Assembly (NCBI GenBank): GCA_964019155.1
Contig: OZ025243.1
Location: forward strand, 9,913,865-9,977,864
Length of the DNA stretch: 64,000 nucleotides
Direction of reading: 5' to 3'
DNA from: Osedax fenrisi
Lineage: Eukaryota; Annelida; Polychaeta; Sabellida; Siboglinidae
The notes under the pieces were generated by a model. The model saw only the letters and a list, made by a program, of their open reading frames with translations, was not told the DNA's origin and searched no databases. Below, piece by piece: positions 11,250 through 23,774 of the stretch. The number at the start of each line of letters is the position of its first letter. Position 1 is the first letter of the stretch. The translations under genes and the position numbers were made by a program.

Positions 11250-11340
11250 TAGTTACTCAGAGCCATTTGGTTATAAGTAAAAGAAACTTTATCTAAGTTT
11301 CTGAATGGAATGAAAGTACTTCACCAAAATAAAATAATTT
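11250..11340 (+). mobile_element. tRNA-SINE family, 3' fragment
   Basis: AGAGCCATTTGGTTATAAGT, then an ATCTAAGTTTCTGAATGGAA-like stretch and CACCAAAATAAAA match the tail of the full SINE copies at 12222 and 38573. Only the 3' part is present. Confidence 0.6.
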
Positions 11341-12221
11341 TAAACTTATAATGGAAGAGCTCATGCAATTATTTATCCGATTATGTATTCATGAGTAAAT
11401 ATATTATATCGAATATAATCTATATCAATTAGAATATATAGTAATTGTTGTTTTAGTAATAATTTTAGTTTTAAATGAAATCAATTGCATTTCATTAGCA
11501 CTAATCTAGTGCCACTATATATATGTTAATATGAAACTAGCAGCTATATCGATAGAAATTAACGTAAACTAGAAATTATATAATATATATATATATAGTT
11601 ATTTGTTTACATCTGAAATTAATGGTTAACATAATAAAGTTGATAAAATAAATATTTTAATGCGCAGCAAAATTTGTCAAAGAAAAAAATCACATTTGAT
11701 ATTTTTTTTTATTGTGATTAAAACTTTAAAATTTGTGATTAGATGTATGGTAAATACTATTTTTTTTTTTCCAAATTATATGTCATGAAACACATCAACA
11801 TAATTGTCTAGTATATGTAATAGAATACAGATATGTATCACAACCTATACATTTAATAGCCTAACTAATACAAATATATATTTTACAGTTCTAAAGATGA
11901 TTCGGGCATTTGTTTTCTAAGAAGTTATATTTCTTTTGTAACTGGAAATCTTTAAATAGAGAATTCACAATATTATATAATAAATATTGATACAACATTA
12001 TTATTTTATACATATATAAAGCAAATATAAAAAGTGTGTTGAATATATTTAAAGTTTTTTTTTTACAAATAATTGTATATATATATCATATCATTTTTTT
12101 TTATTAAATTCATAAAATGTTTGAGATATAGTCTGTTATTTATATATTTATAAAAAATTTAATTTATAATTGTAATTAATAGTTGGTAATGCATAAATTA
12201 ATATAATTATTTTTTAAATTT
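11341..12221. other. AT-rich, homopolymer runs, no gene seen
   Basis: It contains T runs near 11,700 and 11,760 and a (TA)n run near 11,581. No coding or RNA signal is supported. Confidence 0.3.
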
Positions 12222-12510
12222 TTATTTGGTGGAATCCCATCCAAGAACTTAAATGAAGTTTTCACTTATAACCATATATAGCTCTAATGTCCCTTCGAGA
12301 CGTTCTTATGTTAGGTTTACATGGTTTTAATGAGAGCCAATCATTTATTTATACACAATTATATTAGATCACTTCTAAATATTATTGTAAGACCTATTTT
12401 AATGATCCGGACATTTAAAGTGTCGAATTCGCGTCCTACTGCTTGTGTGTCTGATGCCTTAGTCAACTGCAGTTATATGAGCCACACAATCAGTTATATA
12501 AATATATTAT
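12222..12510 (-). mobile_element. tRNA-derived SINE, near full length
   Basis: Read on the minus strand it starts with a tRNA-like head (TGTGTGGCTCAT... CAGTTGACTAAGGCATCAG as A-box region, GCGAATTCGACAC as B-box region). It continues through ATTGGCTCTCATTAAAACCA and ACATTAGAGCTATATATGG and ends in CCACCAAATAAAAATT. The copy at 38573 matches over the whole length. SINEs are copied by a partner LINE; the partner here is unknown. Confidence 0.7.
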
Positions 12511-13835
12511 ATTTATATTAAAATGATATCAAATGTAACAAGTTATATTTTTATAATTATTAAAATCTTATCAAATGAAATTTGGCAATTTATAATTACA
12601 GTAATTAAGCAATTTTCAAGTTTAGTTCGTAATAAAACAGTAATTATATTTTTATTATTAATTAATTACAAATTTTAAAATATTTTAAGTTAATTAACTT
12701 TGTAAAATATATAACCACAACTTTCTGCATACAAATTATTAATCATGTTTAGTATATATTGCATATCTACGTTAATTCTTATATCAGATGCGGTTATTCC
12801 TAAATATAATGATAGAGTTAGTGATTATATTGTCTATGATTATTAAATTATTTAAATATGTATATATTTGTCATAATATAATATAGAAGTTTATTATATA
12901 ATTTATTATATAAGTTTATATAATATTTATTGTATATTATATATATTTTATTCATATTCATATACATTATATTTCATATTATCATATACTTTGTTAACTC
13001 GGAAGGAATTATAGTATTCATATTTATATTGTAGTCACTAGCTTGTAGCACGGAAACATTCAATGTCAAATAAACAAATAATTGTAATATTTGACAACAA
13101 TAATGAAATAATTTGAATCAATTAGAAACCCCTACAAACTTATCCTTTATATCTATGTACATGTTATAATACATATGACAATACTTGTATATATCACTTG
13201 ACTATTAATAACTCAAATAATGATAACATTTAAATTTTAGTTATATTAACACGAATGGAAAGTTTATTGTACAATTTGATCAAAATCATGAAAAATAGTA
13301 GAATTAATTGAAATTATCTTTAAGTAAAATAGGTGATATTTAAAAAAATAACTAGTCGTTCAATATTTACTATTTTTGTATATAACATATTAATAATAGA
13401 GTTCTATGTAAAGATTATTATATAAAAATAGGTAAAAAAAGAATCAATTTTTAAAATTGTCTTTCTATTGATAACAATTTCTTTCATCGCCTAGACAATA
13501 TTTATATAAAAATGTAAATATTTATTATTTAAAGATATTTGATGTAGATGTTTATAGTGGAAAATACTTATTTTATGAGTTATGCATTGGGTTTAACATT
13601 TTACATATATTAACATTCATTGGTGATATCAATTTTTAATTATACATTTTTATAAATTATATTTAACTAGATAAATAATATTGATATCATTTTAAATTAA
13701 TATTCAAATGATTTTTGATAGAAATTATAGAAATTGTTACTAATTTTAATGAATTTAAGGAACTTACTTATGAATTAGAGTAAATATTATATTATTAGGT
13801 AATATAACATGTATCTCCATCAACTATAAATTACT
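12511..13835. other. AT-rich stretch without a recognised gene
   Basis: Only short AT-rich repeats are visible. Good-looking 3' splice sites occur (for example TTTCTTTCATCGCCTAG near 13,493), but the frames after them match nothing recognisable. Confidence 0.3.
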
Positions 13836-14260
13836 TATTTAGTCCCGTGACGATGTTATCGTAGGGGGAGCATTATAATGACGAACACAACTTTTTCCTT
13901 TCTTTACAATAAGCAATCTTATATAGGAGTTCACGCAAGGGGAGATTAGACCAGTCCAAGATGGCATACATCCAGTTTCTCTTAGGACAGCCTCTCTTTC
14001 TACTCCTTCTAATACCTTGTAATATCATCTTAGCTAGCGATTTGTGTCTAGAGATATGCCCAAACAAATCATCTTTAACTTACCTCCATGTCTAAGTGAG
14101 GTACATGGTTTCCTATTTTCAAAAATATTTCGGTGGATACGTAGTTTTCTATGTGATATTTCAGAGTATTCTATGGGCTATCGATTCGAGTGCGCATTTC
14201 TTTTTCCAAAAAGTTATTTCCATACCTATGGTGCAGTACTTTTATCCTAAGAGTTAGTAT
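13836..14260 (-). pseudogene. RTE-like LINE, 3'-terminal fragment
   Basis: The minus-strand frame at 13873-14067 reads MFGHISRHKSLAKMILQGIR, then RGCPKRNWM and ILDWSNLPLREL. This matches the last part of the reverse-transcriptase polyprotein at 53,200-54,192 (GHICRHDGLAKTILQG, GRPRNNWM). Even the non-coding end is shared: CTCCCCCTACGAT... GTCACGGGA here and TTCCCCCTACGAT... GTCACGGGA there. It is a 5'-truncated copy of the same family. Confidence 0.8.
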
Positions 14261-14853
14261 ACGTTTGTAGTTCACTTTCAGAGCCAACTGGAATATCAAT
14301 ATCATAGCGAATCGAAAATTTTAAATTGATCTTCCTCCTATTATCCATAAATTAGAACATTAAATAATATGCATATTTAATTATATTTATTTAACAACAA
14401 TTTTTATAAATTACAAACTTAATTTAAACTCATATAAATAATGGGATTATTAAATGAAAATCTAAACATATTTAGAAAAACTTAATCTCTCGAATATTTA
14501 TATTAATAATTAAATATGAAATTATAAATTATTTATATAATTATAATTAGTTAAATAATAATTGATCCGATAAAGTAAACTTTATAAAGAATATCGAATT
14601 TAATATATAAATTTGAATAATAATTATATATGTAGTCTAAGACTTATAAAAAGTATATTAAATGTACATAATAATTATATCACTCTTGATATTCCCAATA
14701 TGCTAGCTATTAATTACAGCTTGGCTAATATTATTTTTTATATATATGTATATTTTTATATATATTTTTTTTATATATTATATTTTATCTATAGTTAAAT
14801 TTTATTTTATATGTATATTCTATTTTACATATGTATATATTGTGTTTATAAAG
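14261..14853. other. AT-rich, likely intron before the next exon
   Basis: It ends in a T-rich tract leading to AG at 14852-14853. No other feature is seen. Confidence 0.3.
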
Positions 14854-15207
14854 ATAGAAGGTGGTTCGCCCAACACAACTGTAAACCACGATCCCCCACA
14901 CACAACTGTTCGGTACCCATCGCTAAGGTTAGCTATCATCATAGCGGTGGCAGCGACGAGCATCGTAGCCGGGCTCTCGCGATGCTGTAGGTCGAGAGGA
15001 GTGGTAGCCTACGATCTGGATACGGGTATACAGATGAGGCGATGTCCGCCCGACTATCAACCGCTGGGTGAACACCCTCGCCACCAGGGCGGCGATACCG
15101 TAGTGAAGACGATGATGGCGGCGGCTCGACACAAGATCACCGGCACTAAACCACCGCAGAATATCGTGTCCATCGAGTGGCCACTCGGGTATCATAGGAT
15201 ATCATAG
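14854..15207 (+). CDS. Terminal exon of an unrecognised single-pass membrane protein
   Basis: A G+C-rich block in AT-rich surroundings, open on the + strand and ending at TAG 15205-15207. The predicted tail has an N-glycosylation-type SPNTTVN, then a hydrophobic segment LAIIIAVAATSIVAGL. A basic, cysteine-containing stop-transfer stretch (SRCCRSRG) follows, then about 75 polar residues. This is the layout of a membrane protein with its C-terminus in the cytosol. The exon start is set by an AG after a pyrimidine-rich run, but later AGs at 14858 or 14861 are possible. Earlier exons were not identified. The minus strand is also open over most of the block but shows no comparable features. Confidence 0.45.
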   Translation: MEGGSPNTTVNHDPPHTTVRYPSLRLAIIIAVAATSIVAGLSRCCRSRGVVAYDLDTGIQMRRCPPDYQPLGEHPRHQGGDTVVKTMMAAARHKITGTKPPQNIVSIEWPLGYHRIS

Positions 15208-15383
15208 GTGTAGGTAGACGGTAAGCAGAGGTTAACATACCGATAAAGAAACTTGAGTATGAAATAATGTATTAAAAGTTTTAATTTTATTTCTCTAAAG
15301 TCAAATAATATATATAAAAAATTACATATATATATAGACGGATGATATTATATATTATTATAATGTTAATATGTATTCTAATA

Positions 15384-15440
<57 letters not shown>

Positions 15441-16343
15441 TATCAATTTGTTTAGATGAACTATGAAGTGATTGAATACACATTTTATATTTAAACATGA
15501 TGTTAAAAACTCATAATATACATACATATATATACATATATATATATAGATATAGATATAACGAAGAGAGAAACTGATTACTTAAATTAACCTAAGCTTA
15601 ATGATAATAAGTCGTAAATAGAGACGTGACAATAGGTGACTAGGTTACAGTGTTCCTTACAGAAGGTCAAGAAAACAATACAATACGATAACAATAAGCA
15701 TTAATGGTATTACTAAATAGGTTCCTGGGTGGTGGTGGTATTCGTCTAAATTACCTAACGGTGAAACCTCGTTGATATGATAGTGGCGGAGGTAGTAGTA
15801 GTAGTAGTAGTAGTAGTAATAATGATAAGTACAAAATGGGATGATAAGTGTTACATAATAATATCAATCAAGCAAGGTGGTATAATAGAAGAAGAAGTAG
15901 AAATTCTAAACAAGTGACAGCCATCCCTTGTTACTATATAGATTAGTGATATAATAAGTCTTAGTATATGCCCAATAGGGGGCGCTGGATGATTAGCGGA
16001 CTCGACACTTCATTATTCGAGAACCGACCAATCACTGTTCACCGACGAATTCTCCCTGGTTTCGATCATGAACTTCCTTCTCTTGTTCATAGCCTAGCAT
16101 AGCGAGTGATTGAATAGCGTCATGATGAAGATGGTGATGTTTATTATGATGTTGATGATGATGATGACAATAATCGTGATGATATTAACGATGTTGATGA
16201 TGATGCAGATGATGGTGATGGTTTTGATAATGAAGATTATGGTGATGATGAGTATAATGATGTGGATAATGATGATGATGATAATGCAGATGATAATAAT
16301 AATGATGATAATAAGTATGATGATGATGATGATAATAAGGCAA
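15208..16343. repeat. Intergenic microsatellites and 3' flank of the kinase gene
   Basis: It contains (TA)n at about 15,388-15,434, (TAG)n at 15,791-15,817 and a long imperfect (GAT/AAT)n tract at about 16,120-16,335. On the minus strand this tract is the 3' untranslated region of the kinase gene, with AATAAA at 16,140-16,145. A G+C-richer patch at 15,965-16,100 has short open frames only. Frames seen inside the trinucleotide tract are artefacts of the repeat. Confidence 0.55.
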
Positions 16344-19300
16344 CTATTCGTTACTAACATTTGAAATCGCTTTAGAAATACTATTCGGTGCGAAAGCTTC
16401 GGTCTTTTTATTAATCTTCGTAGGACGCAGACTTTTCCTTCGATCGATTAGTATATTGTTATTGATGTTCTGTGTTGACTTCACTCTGCTGCGAACCATA
16501 ACTGGCTTCATCTACAATCGCAGGCTGTTATTAGTTCAATGTTAAAATTATTAAATATCGTAATCGATTCTACATCAATTTATAAACGATTATATATTAT
16601 AAAATAGATTTTAACTGAAAATGTAGGCAGTACATTACAACTCTGTACTGTGTATAATCGTAAAATCTACATCGGAAAGCTAAACTGAAGTTATTAACCT
16701 GACAACACTGCATAATCATAAATAACACTCATATTAATATTCATTTAATATACGGTACTGTTTATAGTCTATAATGGTATATAATATAGTATAATATATA
16801 ATATAGTGAATATATTCGCAATCTTAAAGGGGGTATCATACTACAAGTATTTCAGGCAACTTGCCGGAAATATTTTAAATTTAAAATGATTTTATATGTA
16901 AACTACAATGTTAGTGGGAAACCCCCTTACTTTCCGGCAACTTGCCTGAAATATAATAACTTTATAGTGGGTATCCAATTACAACTTGATAGAAAATGGT
17001 TTTAAAGTTACAATATTTCCGGAAAGTTGCCGGAAAATCTTGTTGTGGGTTTATTTACCCCTTTATATAGTCCATGCACCAATATATCCATCTAATATAA
17101 TAGTGTACAATGTGTGTAGTCTATGATAGTTTTTATGCTAGTATGCATAGGTTGGCGTATTTCACTCACAAAAGTTCTCGGCCGATTAGATCTAGAGACG
17201 GGTGGCGGAGGTGTCGGGAGGTGTATCACCGTCGCCGCGGGTGAGGTCACCTTCGCAGCCCCCTCCTCTTCCTCCGTAGATTCAATAGAGGTCGCCACGC
17301 TCATTATGTCATCGTCCAGTACGACCTTGTCTCGTGGGGTCTCCAGTTCCGTGACGTTAATCCTGAACTCGTGTGACTCATCGTCTTCTTCAGCGTAGTC
17401 CGCCGCTGTCACCGCCGCTAATGCTGATTGGTCGGCAGCCGGAGGGGGCGGCAACTCTTTAGTTTTGTTGTCGTACATGAAGTGCATCTCGTCTAGTAGC
17501 TCCTGGCGATATAATGATGATATTAATAATATAATATAGTATAATACTATAGTAATAGTAATAATTGTAATAGTAATAATTATAATAGTAATAATTAATA
17601 ATTATAGTAATAATATTCGATACGACAGTCATTATAGATCAGTGTATTCTACGCTTCTCTTTCTATTGTATAATATCAATATGCTTTTTCACTCAATAGG
17701 GCTTCACAATAATATAGCACATTTCAGTTTTTGTATTCCGTATAATTTACGATGAATCACTTCATGCTTTTAATCTGATCTATATATCTAAAACCCGACT
17801 AGCGTAATGTCTATAGTATTTGAATAATAGATTATATTTTATTTAATTATAATATATGTTTTCAATTCTTATTAAATATTAGTCTTATATTAAAATATGA
17901 TATAATTAAAATAATCAATGTTATAAACAATTTAAAATCACTATTCTCTACACAAATATCGATGGAAATTAAAATATATTGAACGTAAATATATAGACAG
18001 TTACAGGTCTTGCATGTATACATGTATACATTCATTTATCTGCGGCCAACAATATCTGAAGTGATTGGCACTAATTTACATAATATGTTAACTGATCTAT
18101 TTGTTTAATATTTAATAAGTTATAAGTATTATTACGTTGAATCACACAATAAAAATGAATGTCATACAAAAATAATATTATAAAATACTTCTAATAAACA
18201 GTTATGCCAGTTATTGAAAATATATATATGTATATATATCAATACAATAATTGTTAATAATCATATTTTTTTTAAAATATATTATAACACGTTATTTATT
18301 GTATTAATTTAGTGTCCCATTAAAGTCATAATGTAGAAAAATATTTAAATTTATTAAAATAAATATGTTATCTAACATATTCCATATTATTATATCGGAT
18401 ATTAGGTTCATATCAAAATAAATTTATTTACTTTCATAAACATATAATAATTAAAATAATATTTAATTCATGCTTGTATTTCATTTAAACTTTCATTTTA
18501 TAATAAAATTGTACTATACTACTATGCCTAGTTTACTACTTCTTACATAACACATTATAGGAATACTGTTCTATATGAATTTAAAGGATTTTAAATAAAG
18601 TTAATATTTAACTTTAATAAGTTAACATTTATATGGTTAAGTGGTTAAATACGATAATAAAAGTTGAATTAAAACAATTATCTCATAACGCCATTATTTA
18701 ATTATACAGAAAATCGTTATCAATAAAGTAAAGTGAATTTATACCAGACTTGTATATATTCAGTTATAAGTTAAAATGTTAATTAATTTAATTTTATAAA
18801 TAAATAAATTTTATTTTAATTCAACAAACAATTTTGTTATTGTTTACATTTTATGTATCAACATTTTAATTAAAATGGTTACATTTCTTAGAAATAAATA
18901 TAAACAAATAAATTAATTAGGAGATAATAAAGATAATTGATATGTGTGTATATGTAAAAGATGTTTATGATACGGGAAGGATACTAAATAGGCTAACAAA
19001 CTGTATACAACTTATAATGGGATTATACAATTCACATATAATCATAACAATAACAAGCCCGACTAACTAAGAACAGGAGATTTATATAACATAATTACTT
19101 AAATATATATCGTGAAAACAGATTATACGAATATGCAAATAGAATAACAATGAGGTATTATGTAATGTGTGTTCTAGAAAACTTAACGGTAGCATAGAAC
19201 AACAAAATAAGACTACGGAATGTAATATTCTATAGTAGATATGTATTTTAAATATACTATATAATTGTCCTGAACTTGGTATAATATCATAATGGACTCG

Positions 19301-21323
19301 TGCCTAATGTAAATAAGCATGAAAAAGGACGAGTTAATTGTTTATAGGCTTGATGTGAGCTTAAGGACATTCGCCTCCTTTTAAATGCGTTGAAAATAAT
19401 TTTGTTTTTTTTTTTTTTTTATTTGAGAAAAGTATTATTTAATATATATTTAATATTCTCTGAAACTTGTAGAGCAAATAAAGACTTATAAATGATACAA
19501 TTTGATAGTTTAGTACAAGACCTAATTGGTAAAAAAAAAATTTGTAACAAATGGCGTAAATAATAGCAAAATACTCATATTTTAAACTTATATGATATCT
19601 ATAAGTAAGATTTTTAAATAATTCTAAATACAGTGTTATATATGATATATTTTACGGATTGATATCAAATGAACGCATTGCATTGGTTGTAAAATTCGAA
19701 TTATAAACAAAGTCATTGAAATTGTGTCATTTAATTATTTTATTTAAAAATGCCAAGACGTAGCAGAAAATCGATTATATGTAATTATTGGTAATATAAT
19801 ATTATATAAATATTATAAGTACAACCTTATGGGTATATTAGTGTGGTATTCTGTTATATTATAATATTATAAATAAATAAATATACTAAAAAAAAAATGT
19901 TCTTGTAAATTTTTTTTTTTTAAATTTCATAAATATTAGCTTACAATATTTCGGGTTTTCAGTGAACCATTTTTTTTAATAAGCAAGTTTTATTAACATT
20001 ATATTGGTTAACAATATGCAATTTACATAATTGAAATCGGATCAAAACCCTAGGTGCTGAACAATTATTTAAATTGTTTTAAATACATAAAAAAAATATA
20101 TCTCCTATCTTAATACATTGTATACATAAAATGTGTATACATAAAAGCCGCGAATCAAAACAAAGCAGAACAAAACTAAACCAAATAACCCTCAAATATC
20201 AATACAAAATATATATATATATATTTACATTCTTAACCCGTCCGTTATGATCGGACTATACTGAACTTACTATACAAGTACATATTTATTTAAATATTAT
20301 ATTAATTAATTAACTAAAATAAGAAAACAAATACAAATTATGAATATATGTGACTACACGTGTACTTGTATAAACTATTTAGGAGATATGAACAATATTG
20401 ATAATCTATAGAGAATGGTAAACAATGCAAATATAAAGGTCAACCACTTCTATTGATATAGTGTATTATTATTAATATAATTAAATCATTATTTGATATA
20501 TTAAAATGGGCGACCATAACAGAAAATATGCTATATTATTTTGAAGTGAAAAAGGGGGAAAAAACATAGATATTATAAACTAGAAAAATACAAACTAAAT
20601 ATTCTAATAAGTATTATTATTAATATTATTACATCGTTGAATTGTTTGCATATGTTGTTACTGTAAATTCACCTAATACCTAAGTGGATGTTTGAACCCG
20701 AGCATGTTTGAGGTAGGTAGCTTTAAATCACTTAACCATTATATTAATAAGTATAAGAAAGTATATCGTAATGTAAGAAGTATGCGGTACGCGTGGAGAG
20801 AATAATTATTCTATTTCTACATTCAGTGTTCTACGCGTAAAACATAAAAATGAATTTTTATAAGAGTAAATATATTTACACATATATGATTAGACATATA
20901 TGTCTTATTATTTTATATAAATACGATTATTTTGTATAGACCAAAGAATATTAATTTCCTTAAAAAAAATTGTTCTAGGACAATCCTTAGCTATCCCCGT
21001 AATGTTAAATATTATCTTAGGATTCTATTTGTTCTCCGAATAACTGGCCCTATCCCTTAATTAGAGTTATGGGCATATATAAAGGCTCGTAGGATAATAA
21101 TATCCCATATCATCTACCCGTAAGTGTGTACCTGCGTCAGTGATTCCGTGAGAATTTTGTTGCGGGCTTCGGTATCGATACTGGCGCTGACCTTGATGGC
21201 GTCTCCGTCAATGTCATCGAGACACAGCGGAGGTACAGAGGTCACGGGGCGTAGGATGTGCCTTCGGTACGAAGTCGTCCAATCGCGCTTCAGATGCAAG
21301 CAATCCAGTTTACATAGAATCTC
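16344..21323 (-). CDS. C-terminal tail exons of the kinase gene
   Basis: Exon 21323-21132 follows the kinase end with EILCKLDCL and a 64-residue unknown segment. Exon 17502-17170 encodes an acidic and Pro-rich tail (KELPPPPAADQ, EEDDESHEF, HLPTPPPPVSRS). The last exon, 16511-16344, gives MKPVMVRSRV... and a basic end at TAG 16344-16346. For the middle exon the GTGAGT donor after 17170 is preferred. A GTGACC donor after 17251 is also in phase, and reading through would stop at 17092, so splice variants are possible. Confidence 0.7.
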
Positions 21324-23310
21324 CTGCGATTTATTGTAGGTTGTCATTAAGATGATAACAAACTATGTTGAATGTTTGCGTTTCTTACAAACTTATAATT
21401 AATCATTAATAGTTTATTGAACTTAATATTTTTATCAGAATCATGATATAGATAGTAATAATCATTTGATATAATAACATAACAGAACGAGAAAAACATA
21501 TGAATGTATAACAATAATGCTTTTATATAGAAATAAAATAATTTTATATACTAATGAGTTAATTATTAAAATTAATTTTTCTAATACTAATAATATTCAT
21601 TATTTGTTTATAAATTATATATATGTAAACAATATCACATTGAAATAAATCCATATGTTTTAAACTTATTATACATATAGCAACAGGGCCCATATGATAA
21701 AATACAATTGTTATAATTATCTAATCTAAAGTTCATATATTGAATACGCCTACACTTATTTCTAAATATACATTAATATATCCAGACTATTGACTGTATC
21801 AATAGGCCATTGATGTATGTTAAAGCTTGCTATACATTATATATCAGAGAGTAATTACTTGTGATATGTAGTTAATTCTTTTCGATATCGTTCATATATT
21901 TAAATTTCTATATATTATGATTAAAGTAGCAAATAATAAATACAATCTAATAATATATCAAATAGGAGTGGTAATTTTTATAGAAATATAAATTATTTTT
22001 CATAACAATTCGTACATCAATCAATGTAAGATTACATAATCTATTTTATTCATTATTATATGAATGCTTTCTAAATGGTTATCCATGTCAGCATTACTAA
22101 TTCATAAATAAGTCTAATATATTGAACCACATCGAATATATGTGATAAATATATATATGCAGTTTTGGGAAACTATTAAATTTAATCTAAAATCGTACCT
22201 GCACTTACTCTATACGTACTATTCAAATAGTACTAGCACTTGAACGTTATATAATATTTAATTGTATTTACACAATTTCAACCGTTTTTTTGTTAGAACT
22301 TGCACTTTAGCACAAATAACATTCGCAAAAGCAGCACTATATAGTTCCATCGCATCGCCCAACACTGCATTTACATCTACGCACTGTACCCGTGTTACAT
22401 ACACATACAGTATATAGTAAACAGCGAGGAGAATCAATGGAGGGGTAACGAGAGGGTCGCTAAGTGCTGCGGTACAAACGCTGAACGAGGGTCTATTAGA
22501 GGCCAGGTGTTGCCAACATCTCATGATCAGAGTTCGAAGGTCATTCGGACACGAGAGTTCGTCCGCGGGCAGTGTCGGTCGCATCTTTCTCGACACCTTG
22601 TCTATGATCTTTGATACGCAGGATTATGAGTAATATTAGTGAGAAGTACGACGTGATTTTAATACCACGGTAATGTCACATTTGTCTTTAATATAAATAT
22701 TATAATAATCTAAAAATTCAGTACAATATATATATATATATATATATATCAGATAAATAGTAGTTCTATTAAAACTAATCGATGATATAATATTCTCAAG
22801 TAATTGACATTCACGCCCCCTCATCGACGTGTGCGACCTTCACATGAATAATAGAGTAGGCGTAACGAAGCTAATCTACCGTACGGGAGACAATAGCCGT
22901 AAGCAAAGAGCGGGTTGGGGTACCTGGAATATGTTGCAGTTCACGTAGGGGATATCGCCGGTGACCATCTCCCACAGGATGATAGAGAAACTGTACACGT
23001 CAGCCTGCGGGTAGAGGTGGGGGGTAAACAATAGCGTTACCGATTGTATTATATAACGATATATTTGTTATAATTGTAATATATATTAATTCAATTATAT
23101 TATATTTATATATAAATAATTTATACTTATATATACTTTAAACACATATATATACATGTTAATAAACCTTAGTTGTAGTTATTCCTCCATTAAATATTTC
23201 GGGTGCCATCCAAGATGGAGAACCATTAATTCCTTTTTTCTTTTTTCTTTTGTTCAGTGTACGACTATCACAATAAATTTAAATATTTACTTTTTTAAAG
23301 ATTAATATAT

Positions 23311-23356
<46 letters not shown>

Positions 23357-23736
23357 CTTTAAATCTATTTATAAATATTTAAATAAATGCGGGTTACAAA
23401 GATATTGGATGCAAATATATCATTAAAACCTGAATAAAGAAAAACCAAAATCTGCAATTTTCGCCCGTTTATTTTCAGTCAATAACACGTTCGTAGATTT
23501 CAAATCCAAGTGCATTATGGGAGAAGGACGATGCTTGTGCAAGTGATTCATTGCCAGGGCGATGTCACGAGTGATCTCGATTAATTCCGAACCATTTATT
23601 GATATGCTATTTAATTGGTGTACGTTATATAACTAAATAAACTTATAACGAAATAAATAAACTTGATGTGCATAATTCCAATATAAAGAAGTGATATATG
23701 TAAATAAATATATATTTTTAAAAGTAATCAAATCGT

Positions 23737-23774
<38 letters not shown>

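Noticed and set aside
15965..16100. Minus-strand frame MLGYEQEKEVHDRNQGEF as a further kinase exon
   Set aside because: It lies beyond the in-frame stop at 16344 and has no convincing acceptor in phase.
16094..16364. Isoleucine-rich and methionine-rich frames on both strands
   Set aside because: They are translations of an imperfect GAT/ATT trinucleotide tract.
20680..20770. Possible SINE head on the minus strand (GGTTAAGTGATT and GGGTTCAAACATCC)
   Set aside because: The A and B boxes are weak and no SINE tail follows; too little to call.
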